Assembly: GCF_033115175.1 (NCBI RefSeq)
Contig: NC_084840.1
Location: 76,709,179-76,773,178, forward strand
Origin: Lepus europaeus
Taxonomy: Eukaryota > Chordata > Mammalia > Lagomorpha > Leporidae
Direction of reading: 5' to 3'
DNA length: 64,000 nucleotides
The notes beneath the pieces were generated by a model. That model was not told where the DNA came from. It did not search any database and was given only the letters and a program-made list of their open reading frames with translations. The position numbers were made by a program, and so were the translations under genes. Below are positions 10,818-22,799 of the stretch, piece after piece; position 1 is the first letter of the stretch; each line of letters starts with the position of its first letter.

Positions 10818-12921
10818 CGACACCATCAAATTATTAAAGAACATCAGAGAAACCCTGCAAGATATAGGCACAGGCAAAGACTTCTTGGAAAAGATGCCAG
10901 AGGCAGAGGCAGTCAAAGCCAAAATTAACAATTGGGATTACATCAAATTGAGAACTGCAAAGAAACAGTCAGGAAAGTGAAGAGGCAACTGAAAAAATGG
11001 GAGAAATTATTTGCAAACTATGCAACTGATAAAGGATTAATAACCAGAATCTACAAAGAGGTCAAGAAACTCCACCACAACAAAGCAAATAACCCAATTA
11101 AGAGATGGGCCAAGGACTTAAACAGACATTTTTCAAAAGAGGAAATGCAAATGGCCAACAGACACATGAAAAAAAGTTCAGGATCACTAGCCATCAGGGA
11201 AATGCAAATCAAAACTACAATGAGGTTTCACCTCACCCCAGTTAGAATGGCTTACATACAGAAATCAACCAAGAGCAGATGCTTTCTAGGATGTGGTGAA
11301 AAGGCACACTAATCCACTGTTGGTGGGAATGCTAACTGGTTAAGCCACTAAGGAAGACAGTTTGGAGATACCTCTAAATCTGAACATAGCCATACCATAT
11401 GGCCCAGTCATCCCAGTCTTCAAAATTTACCCAAGGAAAATTAAATTGGCAAATAAAAGAGCTATTTGCACCTCAATGTTTATTGCAGTTCAACTTACAA
11501 TAGCTAAGACATGGAATCAACCTAAATGCCAATCAACAGAAAACTGAATAAAGAAATTATAGTATATTTACTCTGTAGAATACTATACAGCAGTAAAAAA
11601 AAAAAAGAAATCCAGCTATTTTCAACAAAATGGAGGAATCTGGAAAACATCATGCTGAGTGAAATAAGCCAGTCCAAAGGGAGAAATATCATATGTTCTC
11701 CCTGATTGGTGACATCTAACTGCGCAGCTAAAAGGAAACCTGTTGAGTGAAATGGACACTATGAGAAACAATGACTTGATCAGCCTTTATCCTGACTGTC
11801 GAGGAACAGCTTACTATTTTATTCCTTTAGTATTTTTTAATTCTATTTAATACCACTGGTTGAACTCTTTAATTAACACACAATTATTCTTAGGAGTTTA
11901 CATTTAACTAACAAGTGATCTTTGCTAAATATGAGTGGGAATAAGAGAGGGAGGAGATGTACAGTTCGGCACACGCACACTCGGACATATCCCTAATGGT
12001 AGAGCTAGAATTCTGCCATGGAACTCTAAATCCCATTAAGTTGGCATGTACCAATGCCACTTAACTAGTTAAAGTGATCAATTTAAGTTCATAATTGATC
12101 ATAAAGATAGGACTAATTGTCAAAGGGATCACATAAATAAGACCAGTGTCTGCTGATAATTGATAGAATTAAAACGGAGAGAATGAAGCAGGATACATAG
12201 CAGACTCATAGAATAGCAGATGTCCTAAATAGCACTCTGGCCTCAGAATCAGCCCTTAAGGCATTCAGATCTGGCTGAAGAGCCCATGAGAGTATTTTAG
12301 GCATGGAAAGCCAAGGCACTCTAGCAAAAAAAAAAAAAAAAAAGACCTAAATGAAAGATCTCTGCGAGTGAGATCCCAGTGGAAAGAACGGGCCATCCAA
12401 GAAGGAGGTACCTTTCTCTGAAGGAAATAGAGAATTTCCACTTTGAATATGGCCTTGTCTAAATAAGATCAGACTTGGTGAACTCATGAGGCTTCCATAA
12501 CCTTGGCAGCTCATGACAAGAGCCTCGGGTGATTACTGGCATCAAAAATTAAGAGTGGCAATTGTTAAATCAACAACGGGACTCATTGTGCACCTGCTCC
12601 CCATGTAGGAACTCTGCCCTTAATATGCTGTACTATGAGAATTAATGGTAAAACTACTACTCAAACAGTACTCTATACTTTGTGTGTCTGTGTGGGTGCA
12701 AACTGTTGAAATCTTTACTTAGTATACAATAAGTTGATTTTCTGCATATATTGTAACTGAAAATGAATCATGATAAAGAATGGGATGGGAGAGGGAGTGG
12801 GAGATGGGATGGTTGCAGGTGGGAGGGAGATTATTTGGGGGGGAAGCTGCTATAATTCAAAAGATGTATTTTGGAAATTTATATTTATTAAATAAAAGTT
12901 GAAAAGAAAAAAAAAGAAAAA
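10818..12921 (+). mobile_element. L1 (right part), plus strand, with intact 3' end
   Basis: This continues the L1 split at 3644, beginning with the repeated target sequence at 10818-10833. ORF2 C-terminal sequence runs to about 11720 (open segments at 10932-11312 and 11362-11547; landmarks [20 protein letters not shown] and GPVIPVFKIYP). The 3'UTR follows to about 12900 and ends in AATAAAAGTTG plus an A-rich tail (12903-12921). Several stops and frameshifts interrupt the coding part. Confidence 0.9.
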
Positions 12922-13657
12922 GTCATCAATACCACTGCCATCAGGCAAATAGAAGCCAACACCACAATAAGATATCACCTCACCTCTTTTAGAATGACCA
13001 TTATCAAAAACAAAGATGTAACAAATTCTGTCTAGGATGAGAAGAAAGGAGAACACAGCTGGAGGGCATGTAAATTAGTGCAGCCACCAAGAAAACAGGA
13101 TTGAGATTTCATAAAATTCTAAAAACCAAACTACCATATTATCCAGGAATGCTACCACTGGGTATCTCTCCAAAAGCCATAAAACCATTGTAGCAAAGGA
13201 ACACCTGGAGCTACATGTTTATTCCAGCATTGTCCATAATACAGAAGTTATGGTTGGGGCCGGCAATGTGGCATAACGGTTAAAGCCCTGGTCTGAAGTG
13301 CCAGCATCCCATATGAGCATTGGTTCTAGGCCTGGCAGCTCCTCTTCTGATCCAGCTCTCTGTGATGGCCTGGGAAAGCAGTGGAAGATGGCACAGGTCC
13401 TTGGGCCCCTGCACCCATATGGGAGATCTGGAAGAAGCTCCTGGCTCCTAGATTCAGATTGGCTCAGCTCTGGCCATTGAGGCATTTGGGAAGTGAACCA
13501 TTGATGGACACTCTCTCTTTCTCTAACTCTATCTATAACTCTGTATTTCAAATCAAGGTAAATAAACCTTTAAAATACACAAATTATGGAATCAGTGAAG
13601 GTACCCATCATCAGATTAATAGACAAAAGAAATATGGTGACAGTGACTGTGTATTCA
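12922..13657 (+). mobile_element. Old L1 ORF2 3' fragment, plus strand
   Basis: Strongly diverged ORF2 C-terminal sequence. It is recognisable by order and wording (CCATCAGGCAAATAGAAG, ATATCACCTCACCTC, CTACCACTGGGTATCTCTCC, GCATTGTCCATAATA) and is split by the CSINE at 13256-13570. It is much older than the neighbouring L1s. Confidence 0.7.
13256..13570 (+). mobile_element. CSINE
   Basis: Plus orientation: head GGGGCCGGCAATGTGGC at the left, tail AAATAAACCTTT at the right. It is inserted in the old L1. Confidence 0.9.
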
Positions 13658-13915
13658 AAAGGCTTCCCTATCCTTGGCAGCTCATGTCAAGAGCCTCAGA
13701 TGATCACTGATGTCATATATAAGAGTATTAATTGTTAATAACAGGAGACTCTGTGCACTTACTTCCCATAAGGGCTTCTGTCCTCAAAGATTTGTATTAT
13801 GGGAATTCACTGTAAAACTTGTTCTCATAGAATAAGTTGTGTGTGCAAACTATTTAAATCTTTACTTAGTATAGAGTTGCTCTTCTGTATATAAAATTAA
13901 TTGAAAATGAATCCT
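13658..13915 (+). mobile_element. L1 3'UTR fragment abutting an L1 5' end
   Basis: Matches the rabbit L1 3'UTR from GGCTTCC..CTTGGCAGCTCATG to ATTGAAAATGAATC. It stops there without the G-rich tract or A-tail and is followed directly by an L1 5'UTR. It is a tail-to-head joint of two L1 pieces. Confidence 0.75.
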
Positions 13916-15915
13916 GGTGAGAGCAGCAAGATGGCGGAATAGGAAGGGAGCACATTGATAATTCAGCAAGACACAGGTTAATAAAAGTGGAGATACTGCA
14001 GGGTCAAGGAAGAGTAGGGGAAGAAACAGCAGAGGAAACTCTTCTGGTACTAGTGATTCACAGTGGACCTGCATGGAGAGCGTGGGAGCCCAAGTTCGGG
14101 ACACCAGTGGTAGAATCAACACACCAGCGCTGGAACGCGAGGTGAGCCGAACCTCAATAGCCCGAGACACCAGTGGGAAAGCAGAAAGAGGAGACTAGAG
14201 GGAACGAGGCTTGAAACTCCGTAGGGAAAAGTTCACCAGGCTAACTAGAAGAGAGAGAGAGAAAAAAAGTGACCGATACGGACACAAGTTTCTCTCTCTC
14301 CGCTCACCTCTCAAAGGCTAGCAAGTCAAAGAGCAGGCGCCATTTTGGACATACGTCATAAGCAGGGCGACCTCAGGTCTGCACCGGCCCTGAGCCTAGC
14401 AGAAACACCTGACTCTGGGGGGAGGGGAGGTGAAATAACAGGAGATTAGGATCTAACTTGGAAACACAGTGGGAGACTGTAGGAGAATTGGGGCCCACAT
14501 TGAGGGCAGCACAGATTCCCTGTGTGGTTCTTGGGAAAGAGCTTCTCATCTCTGGCTCCTGTGGGTATATCATTCACCTGCTAACTACCTCCAATTCCGT
14601 TCAGCTGTGTGGAATTACTTCCCTTTTGAATAAAAAAAAAAAGGATGAAAGAGAGAGAGATTTACCACGCCTAACCTGGGAGTGTCACCTTTGACATACC
14701 CTCAAACCTGAGGAACCAAACAGAGCTCTCAGTCCACACTCATCTCAAGCCTCTAAGGCTCCATCGAAAGCAGACAGTCCACTTAATCTAGAGTCATAGT
14801 ATAAAAAGAAAAAACACCACAGTGAAGAAACCAAATATCTCCAACATGCCAAACAACAAACGCAAAAACCGAGGTAACAAGAACAAGGAAGAAACTATGA
14901 TGCCCCCAAATGAAAAAGACACCCCAATTCAAGATTATGAAGATGATGAGATAGAAGCAATGCAAGAAGCGGATCTCAAAAAACTGATAAGAACATTAAG
15001 AAGTTCTCAAAAACAAATTCTTGAACTACAGAAATCCTTAATGGACAAGATAGAAAATCTCTCTCGTGAAAATGAAATATTAAGGAGCAATCAAAATGAA
15101 ATGAAACAACTAGTAGAACAAGAAACTGTGAAAGTGATGAGAAATCATAATGAAATGAAGAACTCAATAGATCAAATGACAAACACATTAGAGAGCCTTA
15201 AAAACAGAATGGGTGAAGCAGAAGAGAGAATATTGGACTTAAAAGACAGAGAACAGGAAAGGAAACAGGTACACCAAAGAAAAGAAGAGTAAATTAGAAA
15301 TCTAAAACATATTGTCGGGAATCTACACGATACTATTTAAAAACTTAGCTTTCGGGTTCTAGGAGTTCCTGAAGGCATGGAGAGAGAGAAAGGATTAGAA
15401 GACCTATTTAGAGAGATACTAGCAGAAAATTTCCCAGGTTTGGAGAAGGACAGAGGCATTTTAGTACAGGAAGCTTATAGAACCCCTAGTAAACATGACC
15501 AAAAGAGATCCTCACCACAACATGTTGTATTCAAACTCACCACAGTGAAACATAAAGAAAAGATTCTAAAATGTGCAAGAGAGAAACGTCAGATTACTCT
15601 CAGAGGATCTCCAATTAGACTCACAGCAGACTTCTCATCAGAAACCCTACAAGCTAGAAGGGAATGGCGAGACATAGCCCAGGTACTAAGAGAGAAAAAC
15701 TGCCAGCCCAGAATATTATATCCTGCAAAGCTCTCATTTGTGAATGAAGGTGAAATAAAGACCTTTCACAGCAAACAGAAATTGAAAGAATTTGTTGCCA
15801 CTCGTCCAGCACTGCAAAAGATACTTAAAGATGTGTTTCACACAGAAACACAGAAACATGGTCACCAATATGAAAGAAGGTAAAGGAAGGAAACCTCACA
15901 GCAAAAGATTACAGG
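13916..15915 (+). mobile_element. L1 5'UTR plus ORF1 (5' half of a composite element)
   Basis: The sequence starts GAGAGCAGCAAGATGGCGGA, an L1 5' end with a YY1-type core. A ~930-bp 5'UTR and a complete-length ORF1 follow. L1 identity ends at about 15915, some 35 bp past the ORF1 stop, and ORF2 never begins. What follows up to ~18570 is not L1, and an L1 3'UTR then appears. An element with only ORF1 between L1 ends resembles the half-L1 (HAL1) plan known in mammals. Confidence 0.8.
14846..15883 (+). pseudogene. L1 ORF1 with two nonsense codons (composite copy)
   Basis: The start codon is ATG at 14846 (MPNNKRKNRGNKNKEE). The coiled coil is open to 15292, and the RRM plus C-terminal domain are open from 15377 to 15883. 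Two in-frame TAA codons at 15290 and about 15337 are identical to those at 9573 and 9512. From about 15040 on, the DNA is nearly identical (roughly 99%) to the inverted copy at 8982-9826. The first ~190 bp and the 5'UTR are clearly more diverged. That pattern suggests gene conversion. Confidence 0.9.
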
Positions 15916-17789
15916 AAGCTCAATTTCTCTTTGACATAGAATTAAAATCTGATGCTCTATTAAAGCAATGTGTTAAAGTAATCTATTAGGTTCTCTTGAT
16001 GTCTGTTACATTCTAATTGTTCAAAAACAGCTGAATTTTTATTAAGAGCTATGGGTTATTTAAATATGTGCTTATTTTCAAAGATTTGAATAATCACCTT
16101 GTAAAAATGATCAAATTTGGTCTATAATATGTCATGATTTTAAGGAATCTTATTTCAACCAGATATTTTGGATTTTGAGCCTCCTTGGCATTCTTGACAG
16201 GCATTCAAAAAATCAAAGTTTCAAACAATCTGGACTCTAAAATTTCCAGTAAATCTTGGACTTTGGTTTTTCCAGTTTGGGCCCAACTGAAAAAAATCGA
16301 AGGACCTATGTCTCTCATCTTATAGAGACACCAAATATTCAGGCTATTTGGATTATATTAGAAGTACTGTCAAGATGTGACGTGGTATTAAAATTTAAGT
16401 TTCTATAATGGAAAATGCTATTAATACAAATGTTTGAGAATTAAAAAGTCTAATGACCTTGTGTTACTAGACATGATAGTTATCTTAATGAGAAAGCCCC
16501 AGAGGCCTAAAGGGTTAAATACTTGTAAAATCCTACATGTGCTTTCAAAAATACTGTGAAGTAAGCAAGTGCCTCTTGTTGGTTGATGAGTTTATCATTT
16601 TAAACATGGAGACTTAAAGTCTTTTGTCATCCACAGTCATATATGATTTGCTGCTCATAAAACTAAAGCATTGTTGGTTCTGTGTTTAGCTGTCCTCCTA
16701 TAGGTTCCTGTGGACTTTTTCCAGCCACTTCTATTGTATTCAGTACTTTGGGATGGCTCTGTAAACAGATGAAGCCAATAATGTATTACCAGTACCAACT
16801 GAGAGAAAGAAAGGTTAACTGAGGTTACTAAAAACAAAAAGCAATTCAAATCAATTGGCAATCGACAAAAAGAGTTAAAGATTTTAAAAGCTATTATTAA
16901 AATTGCTATATTGGTCTATTATGCTATGTTATATGTGTGTACATATTGTATGTCCACATGGGAAAATTTTATTAAGAGTTTTATTTAATTGGCTTATAGA
17001 TAAGATTGTCCATAAATTTAAGCTGCTAAAATTAATCAAAGATACATTTTCATTTGTGTGACCTGAATCTCTGCATTGAATGTTTTATACTTGTTGGTGG
17101 AAAGAAACTAAAAACATTTTATATGGTTGTGCTTAAGTTTACTGGTTAAACAAACTACACCATGTTAGATATTTAAGAGATGTTTTCAAATACATGATTC
17201 TTGAAATTTATAGAAGGCATTGGACCTTCTGGTAAATGTTTCCTTAAGTTGTTATCTAATGGTTGAAACTATTTGCTAAGTATTCATGTAATATTGCTAT
17301 TGTCAGCAAGCGATCTAGGACTTGCTCCCTCATTTCTCTATTCTAAGCCCAACTTGTTCTTTCATTTCTCTATTCTCCTCAAGGTAGGAAACTAATTCTA
17401 TTATGAAGGAATCTGCAGGATGCACAATTTAATCTTTAGACCTTATATAAGAGATGGCTAACATTTTTCTGTAATAGCATAGCCAAAATAAGAACTTAAA
17501 TTATAATCTCATAGCTAGATTCACTTTGCCATCAGCGAAGTAAACAGTAAGTAGAAAAAACCTCCCTTTCAGACCAAAGGGAAAGAACGTTTTAAAGTGA
17601 GAATATAATTTTCTTCATGGGCATTGTCTACCTTGGAAAAACTACTACAGAACATGCCTGTGACTATAGACTTGTAGTTCAGGCCACCGAAGATTAGAGA
17701 TGGGACTTGGGCACTCCCTTGACTTGCATCCTCTGGTCTGCTTTAACAAAAACCAGGAGGAAAAGAAAGCTAGGCATCAGAAGCAATAG
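15916..17789 (+). other. Non-L1 AT-rich core of the composite; no gene seen
   Basis: About 1.9 kb of AT-rich sequence between L1 ORF1 and the gag-pro remnant. No open frame of note and no known repeat recognised. The following gag-pro similarity makes a retroviral leader, LTR or internal region plausible, but no paired LTRs were found. The assignment is open. Confidence 0.4.
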
Positions 17790-18150
17790 ATGGCAGGCCT
17801 ATTAATGGCTGATCTGTACAGTGATCTGCCCTCAAGGAGACCCGACAGGCCAGTCCACTGCAGTGGCTTTCAATGTGGTAAGCCTGGGCTTCAGCAGATG
17901 TCAGCTTGTGAAGAGCCCTGGCAGCTCTGCCAAGAGTTGGATCACTGGAAATGGACCTGCCCTGGAGTCGAAGGATGCCCAGGTCAGAGCCACAGATCTT
18001 ATTGGCTCTAAGCTGAAAAGCCCTTCACTCAGCCCAACTTCCAAAGTGACCACTGCAGCTGAGGGGACGGCCAAGTAGGGTCAGCAACATTGAAGGCAGA
18101 ACTGTAAATTTATTGTTAGAGATGCCCCCTGCCTTTACCTGGCCATCTCT
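17790..18150 (+). pseudogene. Endogenous retrovirus gag (nucleocapsid) - protease remnant
   Basis: Frame 17790-18011 reads through a nucleocapsid-like zinc-knuckle region: QCGKPG followed by ...LCQELDHWKWTC, the second showing C-x4-H-x4-C. The first knuckle has lost its His. In another frame, 18079-18144 reads VSNIEGRTVNLLLEMPPAF, which sits where a retroviral protease would begin. The usual catalytic Asp-Thr/Ser-Gly is missing, replaced by EMPP. The order knuckle-knuckle-protease is that of class I (gamma-like) endogenous retroviruses. It is heavily decayed. Confidence 0.6.
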
Positions 18151-18570
18151 CCTCCCAGGCCAGCCAAGTAATGAAAGTCAACAGAGTGCCTTCCCCTAGG
18201 AGGTTCACACCTCCCATGTGAAGAGATAGATAGGTCTGGGCCTCTTAACTTACAAGGCTTAAATCCCAACAGATTATTATCAAGCCCCTTCTGTCAGATT
18301 CTATTTGCCTCTCAATCAGAAAACTTAATTGTAGCTTAGACGGCACCTTTCTTAGCTCCTCTAATAATGACTCTGTCCTTTTGTTCTAGACCCTGTCTAG
18401 CACACTTGGGCCTCATTCTTTCGTAATCATAACCTCTACTCTACCACCAATGGCTCTACTCCCAACCTGTGTGTACTGATGGTCCACTTCCCCACTTAAT
18501 GCTGTATAATTGTTCTGACCTGGTTAATGCCACTCTTAGGATCATTGGTTACTATCCTCACCCTGTCTTT
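18151..18570 (+). other. Unassigned segment before the L1 3'UTR
   Basis: About 420 bp of pyrimidine-rich sequence following the protease remnant. It may be retroviral or another repeat. No open frame or LTR ends were recognised. Confidence 0.4.
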
Positions 18571-18893
18571 TATGAACTTGTCTAAATATGATCAGAGTCG
18601 GCGAACTTGGAAGGCTTCCATAGCCTTGGCAACTCATGACAACAGCCTAAGGTGGTTACTGGTGCCATAAACTAGAGTGTCAATTTGTTGGGTCAACAAC
18701 AGGATTCACTGTGCACTTGCTCCTCATGTGGGATCTCTGTCCTTAATGTGCTGTACATTTTGATTTAATGCTATAACTAGTACTCCAACAGTATGTTTCA
18801 CTTTGTGTTGCTATGTGGGTGCAAACTATTGAAATCTTTACTTAATGTATACTAAATCATCTTCTGTATATAAAGAGAATTGAAAGTGAAAAA
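18571..18893 (+). mobile_element. L1 3'UTR closing the composite
   Basis: Matches rabbit L1 3'UTR from CTTGTCTAAATATGATCAG to TATAAAGAGAATTGAAAGTG and ends in an A8 tract (18886-18893). Only one of the two internal 3'UTR repeat units is present. It is in the same orientation as the L1 5'UTR and ORF1 at 13916-15915. Confidence 0.85.
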
Positions 18894-19375
18894 AAATAAT
18901 GGTTATGTTAATGTCTTAAAGAAAAAAATATTTGTTATGGTATAGTGGGTTTAGTTTTATCCTAACAACTGTGAAGTTAAAATATTTTCCTAGGAAAATT
19001 GAGGGATAGGCGATAGGCAGAATAGATCATGTCCCCCAAGAAAAAATTACAGAGATTATCTGCCATGAAAATAAACAAATGTAGTATTAAGGGCTAAATT
19101 ATTCTGCACAAACTAGAGGACAAACACAGAAAAGAGTGAGGACTCTTGAGATTCAAGCTGCACAAGAGGAAAAGCCTATTGACAAAAGGGAAACTTTGTG
19201 CTTTGAAAAAAAGAGGTTAGATGAACAGAAACTAAACAGAAAGAGCAGCAAGAAAAAGTTGGAAAGATTGGGAAATATGCCCAATGAACTCAGAGTTTGA
19301 TTAAATTCAGTGGTAAGGAAGGAAAAAGTATGTCCACACAACTTGAAAAAGAACGTTTCAAAAAAGTACAACGAG
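18894..19375. other. Unit-1 copy of segment X; no gene seen
   Basis: Unassigned sequence. Its middle part (about 19050-19210) aligns with 30270-30410 and 33770-33905, marking the left side of the tandem units. No coding potential seen. Confidence 0.55.
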
Positions 19376-19695
19376 GACATTGGAATCATGGTGTAGCAGG
19401 TAAAGCCACTGCCTGCCATCACTGGCACCCCTAATGAGCGCTGGCAGGTATCCTGGTTTTTCCACTTGTAATCCAGCTCCCTGCTCATGGCCTGGGAAAA
19501 ACTGCATAAGATGGCCAAAATGTAGGCCCCCATCACCCACGTGGGAGACCTGGATGAAGCTCCTGGTTCCTGGAGTTGCCTACCCTATTCCCAGCCATCA
19601 CAGCCCTCTGGGGAGTGAATCAACAGATGGAGCTCCTCACTCACTGTCTCTGTCTCTCCCTCTCTCTAACTCTTTTAAATAAATAAATCTTTTAA
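19376..19695 (+). mobile_element. CSINE, old
   Basis: Plus orientation with head GAGGACATTGGAATCATGG and tail TAAATAAATAAATCTTTT. Diverged. Confidence 0.88.
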
Positions 19696-19805
19696 AAATT
19701 AAAAAATGGAAATTGAAAAAACTTAAATATTCATGAATAGGTAAATGGGCAGTTCATAAACAGAATAGTCTTCTACTACAGAACAAATTATCTTGACAAA
19801 ATATT

Positions 19806-20131
19806 TTTTTTTGACAGGCAGAGTGGATAGTGAGAGAGAGAGAGACAGAGAGAAAGGTCTTCCTTTTTCCCGTTGGTTCACCCTCTAATGGCTGTTGCGG
19901 CCGGCGCATCTCGCTGATCCGAAGCCAGGAGCCAGGTGCTTCTCCTGGTCTCCCATGCGGGTGCAGGGCCCAAGCACTTGGGCCATCCTCCACTGCCTTC
20001 CCGGGCCATAGCAGAGAGCTGGCCTGGAAGAGGGGCAACTGGGATAGAATCCGGCACCCCGACCAGGACTAGAACCCGGTGTGCCGGCGCCGCAAGGCGG
20101 AGGATTAGCCTGTTAAGCTACGGCGCCGGCC
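19806..20131 (-). mobile_element. CSINE, young, with target duplication
   Basis: Minus orientation. Flanked by TGACAAAATATT at 19794-19805 and 20132-20143. The CpG-rich head (CGGCGCCGGCC) is well preserved. Confidence 0.95.
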
Positions 20132-20143
20132 TGACAAAATATT

Positions 20144-21303
20144 AATAGGTACTAAAGCATGGATGGGGATTGAAAATTGTGTACTACGTAAATGAATCCA
20201 GCCATATATGGCTACACATTAGAGAACTCTGTTTATATAAAATATAAATTTGGAAAGAAAAGGAAAATCTTTGGAGAGTCATCTCAGAATGGTGTTTGCA
20301 TAAGTCTAGGGGAGATAGAGCAAATAAAGGGGTGATTGATGCATGTGTGATATAGGCTCTCTTTTCAAGTTGATCAATGCATTCTAAAATTGATGTGGTA
20401 GGGGTTACATAACTTCGGGCAACTAATGAAGGACACTGGATTTTATTAGTTTCAGTGGGTGAACTCTGTTATATGAAACAAGTGAAGATACTTTTAAAAT
20501 TTTGCACAAAAATGGACTTAATAGAGTCAGAGTGCAAAAGTTTAAAAAATAAATGTGCATGTTTTCATTGTGAACATTGCTTATGAACTTCATGAAGACC
20601 CATAGTATTTCAATAAATCAATTTTAAAAACCCAGTGAGATAATATCAGATTGATTTAATTATATATTTTGGGTTATATCCTACACATGATCTGAACATT
20701 TACATGTATAGGTATGTGTGTGCATAAACATATGCTATATAAAGAGAAAATCCACATTTCTTCAGATTATTAACTGATCAAGATATTTGCATTTTCAGAA
20801 AAGTATAACTAAATTTTTGTGGAATTTACTTTTAAACACATGAAATTAAACACATAAGTTTTGTATCCTTTCATATAACTGAAAATAAGAATACAATTGT
20901 TTGGAAAACTATACTACATTTTAACTTCTTATTTTATCTACCCTGTTTGACCGCAGAAACTGAAGCAACAAAAATGTATTATCTAACAGAAAAAGGTCTC
21001 TAACATCCATGAAAAGCGATAGATAATTCCCAACCTACTAAAGGGTAAATATTATTTTTAAAATTTATTTGTTATACAGGTTTCATATATTTTAAAAATA
21101 ATGTAATTATTAGGAAAATGGGTAGATGTAATGATACAATTGTACTAAACTTGCAAGGACAATAATGAAGAAGTCTGTGGTTACATGGATTTAGAGAAAA
21201 TCACGAATTGGGAACAAGGGCAGTTATAAATATGGATATTGCATAGAATTTTGAGTGTCTAATTTTTTAACATATTTCTGTATGACAATTGTGTAAAGGG
21301 ATA
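20144..21303. other. No gene seen; unassigned AT-rich DNA
   Basis: About 1.16 kb of AT-rich sequence with no convincing open frame, RNA gene or recognised repeat. Very old L1-derived sequence is possible. Confidence 0.5.
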
Positions 21304-21318
21304 CCTCCTGGCATTTTC

Positions 21319-21612
21319 TTTTCTTTTCTTTTTTTGACAGGTAGCTAGTGAGAGAGAGACAGAGAGAAAGGTCTTCCTTTTTGCCATTGGTTTACCCTCC
21401 AATGGCCACTGCGGCCGGCGCATTGCGCTGATCCGAAGCCAGGAGCCAGGTGCTTCTCTTGGTCTCTCATGCAGGTGCAGGGCCCAAGGACTTGGGCCAT
21501 CCTCCACTGCACTCCCGGGCCATAGCAGAGAGCTGGCCTGGAAGAGGGGCAACCGGGATAGAATCCAGCGCCCCAACTGGGACTAGAACCCGGTGTGCCG
21601 GCGCCGCAAGGT
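21319..21612 (-). mobile_element. CSINE, head-truncated, with target duplication
   Basis: Minus orientation. Flanked by CCTCCTGGCATTTTC at 21304-21318 and 21613-21627 (15 bp). The tRNA-like head is incomplete, ending at GCCGGCGCCGCAAGGT. Confidence 0.95.
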
Positions 21613-21627
21613 CCTCCTGGCATTTTC

Positions 21628-22799
21628 AATCACAGAAGTCCACATATATCAACATAATGTCATGTCATATATAGGGAACTATTTTATTATAGGTCTAGTT
21701 AAATAATTTTTCAAAGTTTTCTAAGTCATGAGAAAGACCAGTCAACCCAAATGTTCTTAGATCTCCAATTATGTGTATCTGTACAGTTCAATTGTACTGC
21801 AGCCATTTTGCTTTCAACCCTTAGTAGAATCAGCTGTCATTCAATATTAGAGCACCCATGTATTCCAGAATTACTTCTGCTAAAGGGACAACATGAATTA
21901 CAGGAGAATCCTGCTGTCTTGATAAACAGTTACATAGTATTCAATAAATATCAGTAAATTAGGCTGATGAACACAGATTGACTAGGAGAAGTTTTTTTTC
22001 CTAAACTTCTAGCGTTCAGAGTTATTGCTCAATAAGGTGATACTAGAGTGGTCATTTTTTTTACTTTTCTCTAATATCTCCTTCTTTTCAAACATCCAAA
22101 AAGGAAAACACATTCCCAGCAGGAAAAAAAGTTTATGCAATTACTTATTATCCTTCTGGTTAAGGAATAAAACATATAAAATCAACAGTATTACTTCTCA
22201 TAATCCTACTGAATACTTTTGATTTCAAAAGAAATTCAGAACTCCAAATTTAATAGTCAGTTGCTTCTTAGCATTTTAGGAAATAAGAACAATTAAATTT
22301 TAGAAACTATTAAATAGTCTAGAAAATATTAACAGTGATTCTAATTGACAGATGTATACCTGTGTCCATAGCAGCTTACACATGGAAGTCAAAAGGTGTA
22401 AATAATCCAGTGTTTACCAATGAATATAGAGTTATACAAAATGTGACATACTTAAATATTGCCTTCAGATTACAAAATTTAAATTAAAACCTTATTACCA
22501 GAATCATTAAAGTTATAAATTCAATTATGTCTATAAAAAGTTAAGAATATTTATTTATACTACCTAGAGAAAGTAGGATCCTTATGAATATGGTGAATAC
22601 ATTTATCAGGGGTAGATAATGTAATCTTAATAAGACAAGCAAAGGCTGCTGTGGCTCACATAACAACCGGGAGAATTTCCTGGAGAGATAAATTCCTGGA
22701 TCCCATTGACTTCTGAGTCTGACCTGGAGGGTTGGCAGGTGGCAGATGGCTTCATTGCTGAATCTGACCAAAAGTTAAAGAAGAACCATTCTCAATTCT
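21628..22799. other. No gene seen; unassigned
   Basis: About 1.2 kb without recognised repeats. The minus-strand open stretch at 22541-22771 has no recognisable domain and no splice or start support. Confidence 0.5.

Noticed and set aside
14822-15883. Possible functional L1 ORF1 protein gene
   Set aside because: Two in-frame TAA codons separate the coiled coil from the RNA-binding part.
22541-22771. Minus-strand 76-codon open frame as a small gene
   Set aside because: No recognisable domain, no splice or start support, and no conservation visible in the other tandem units.
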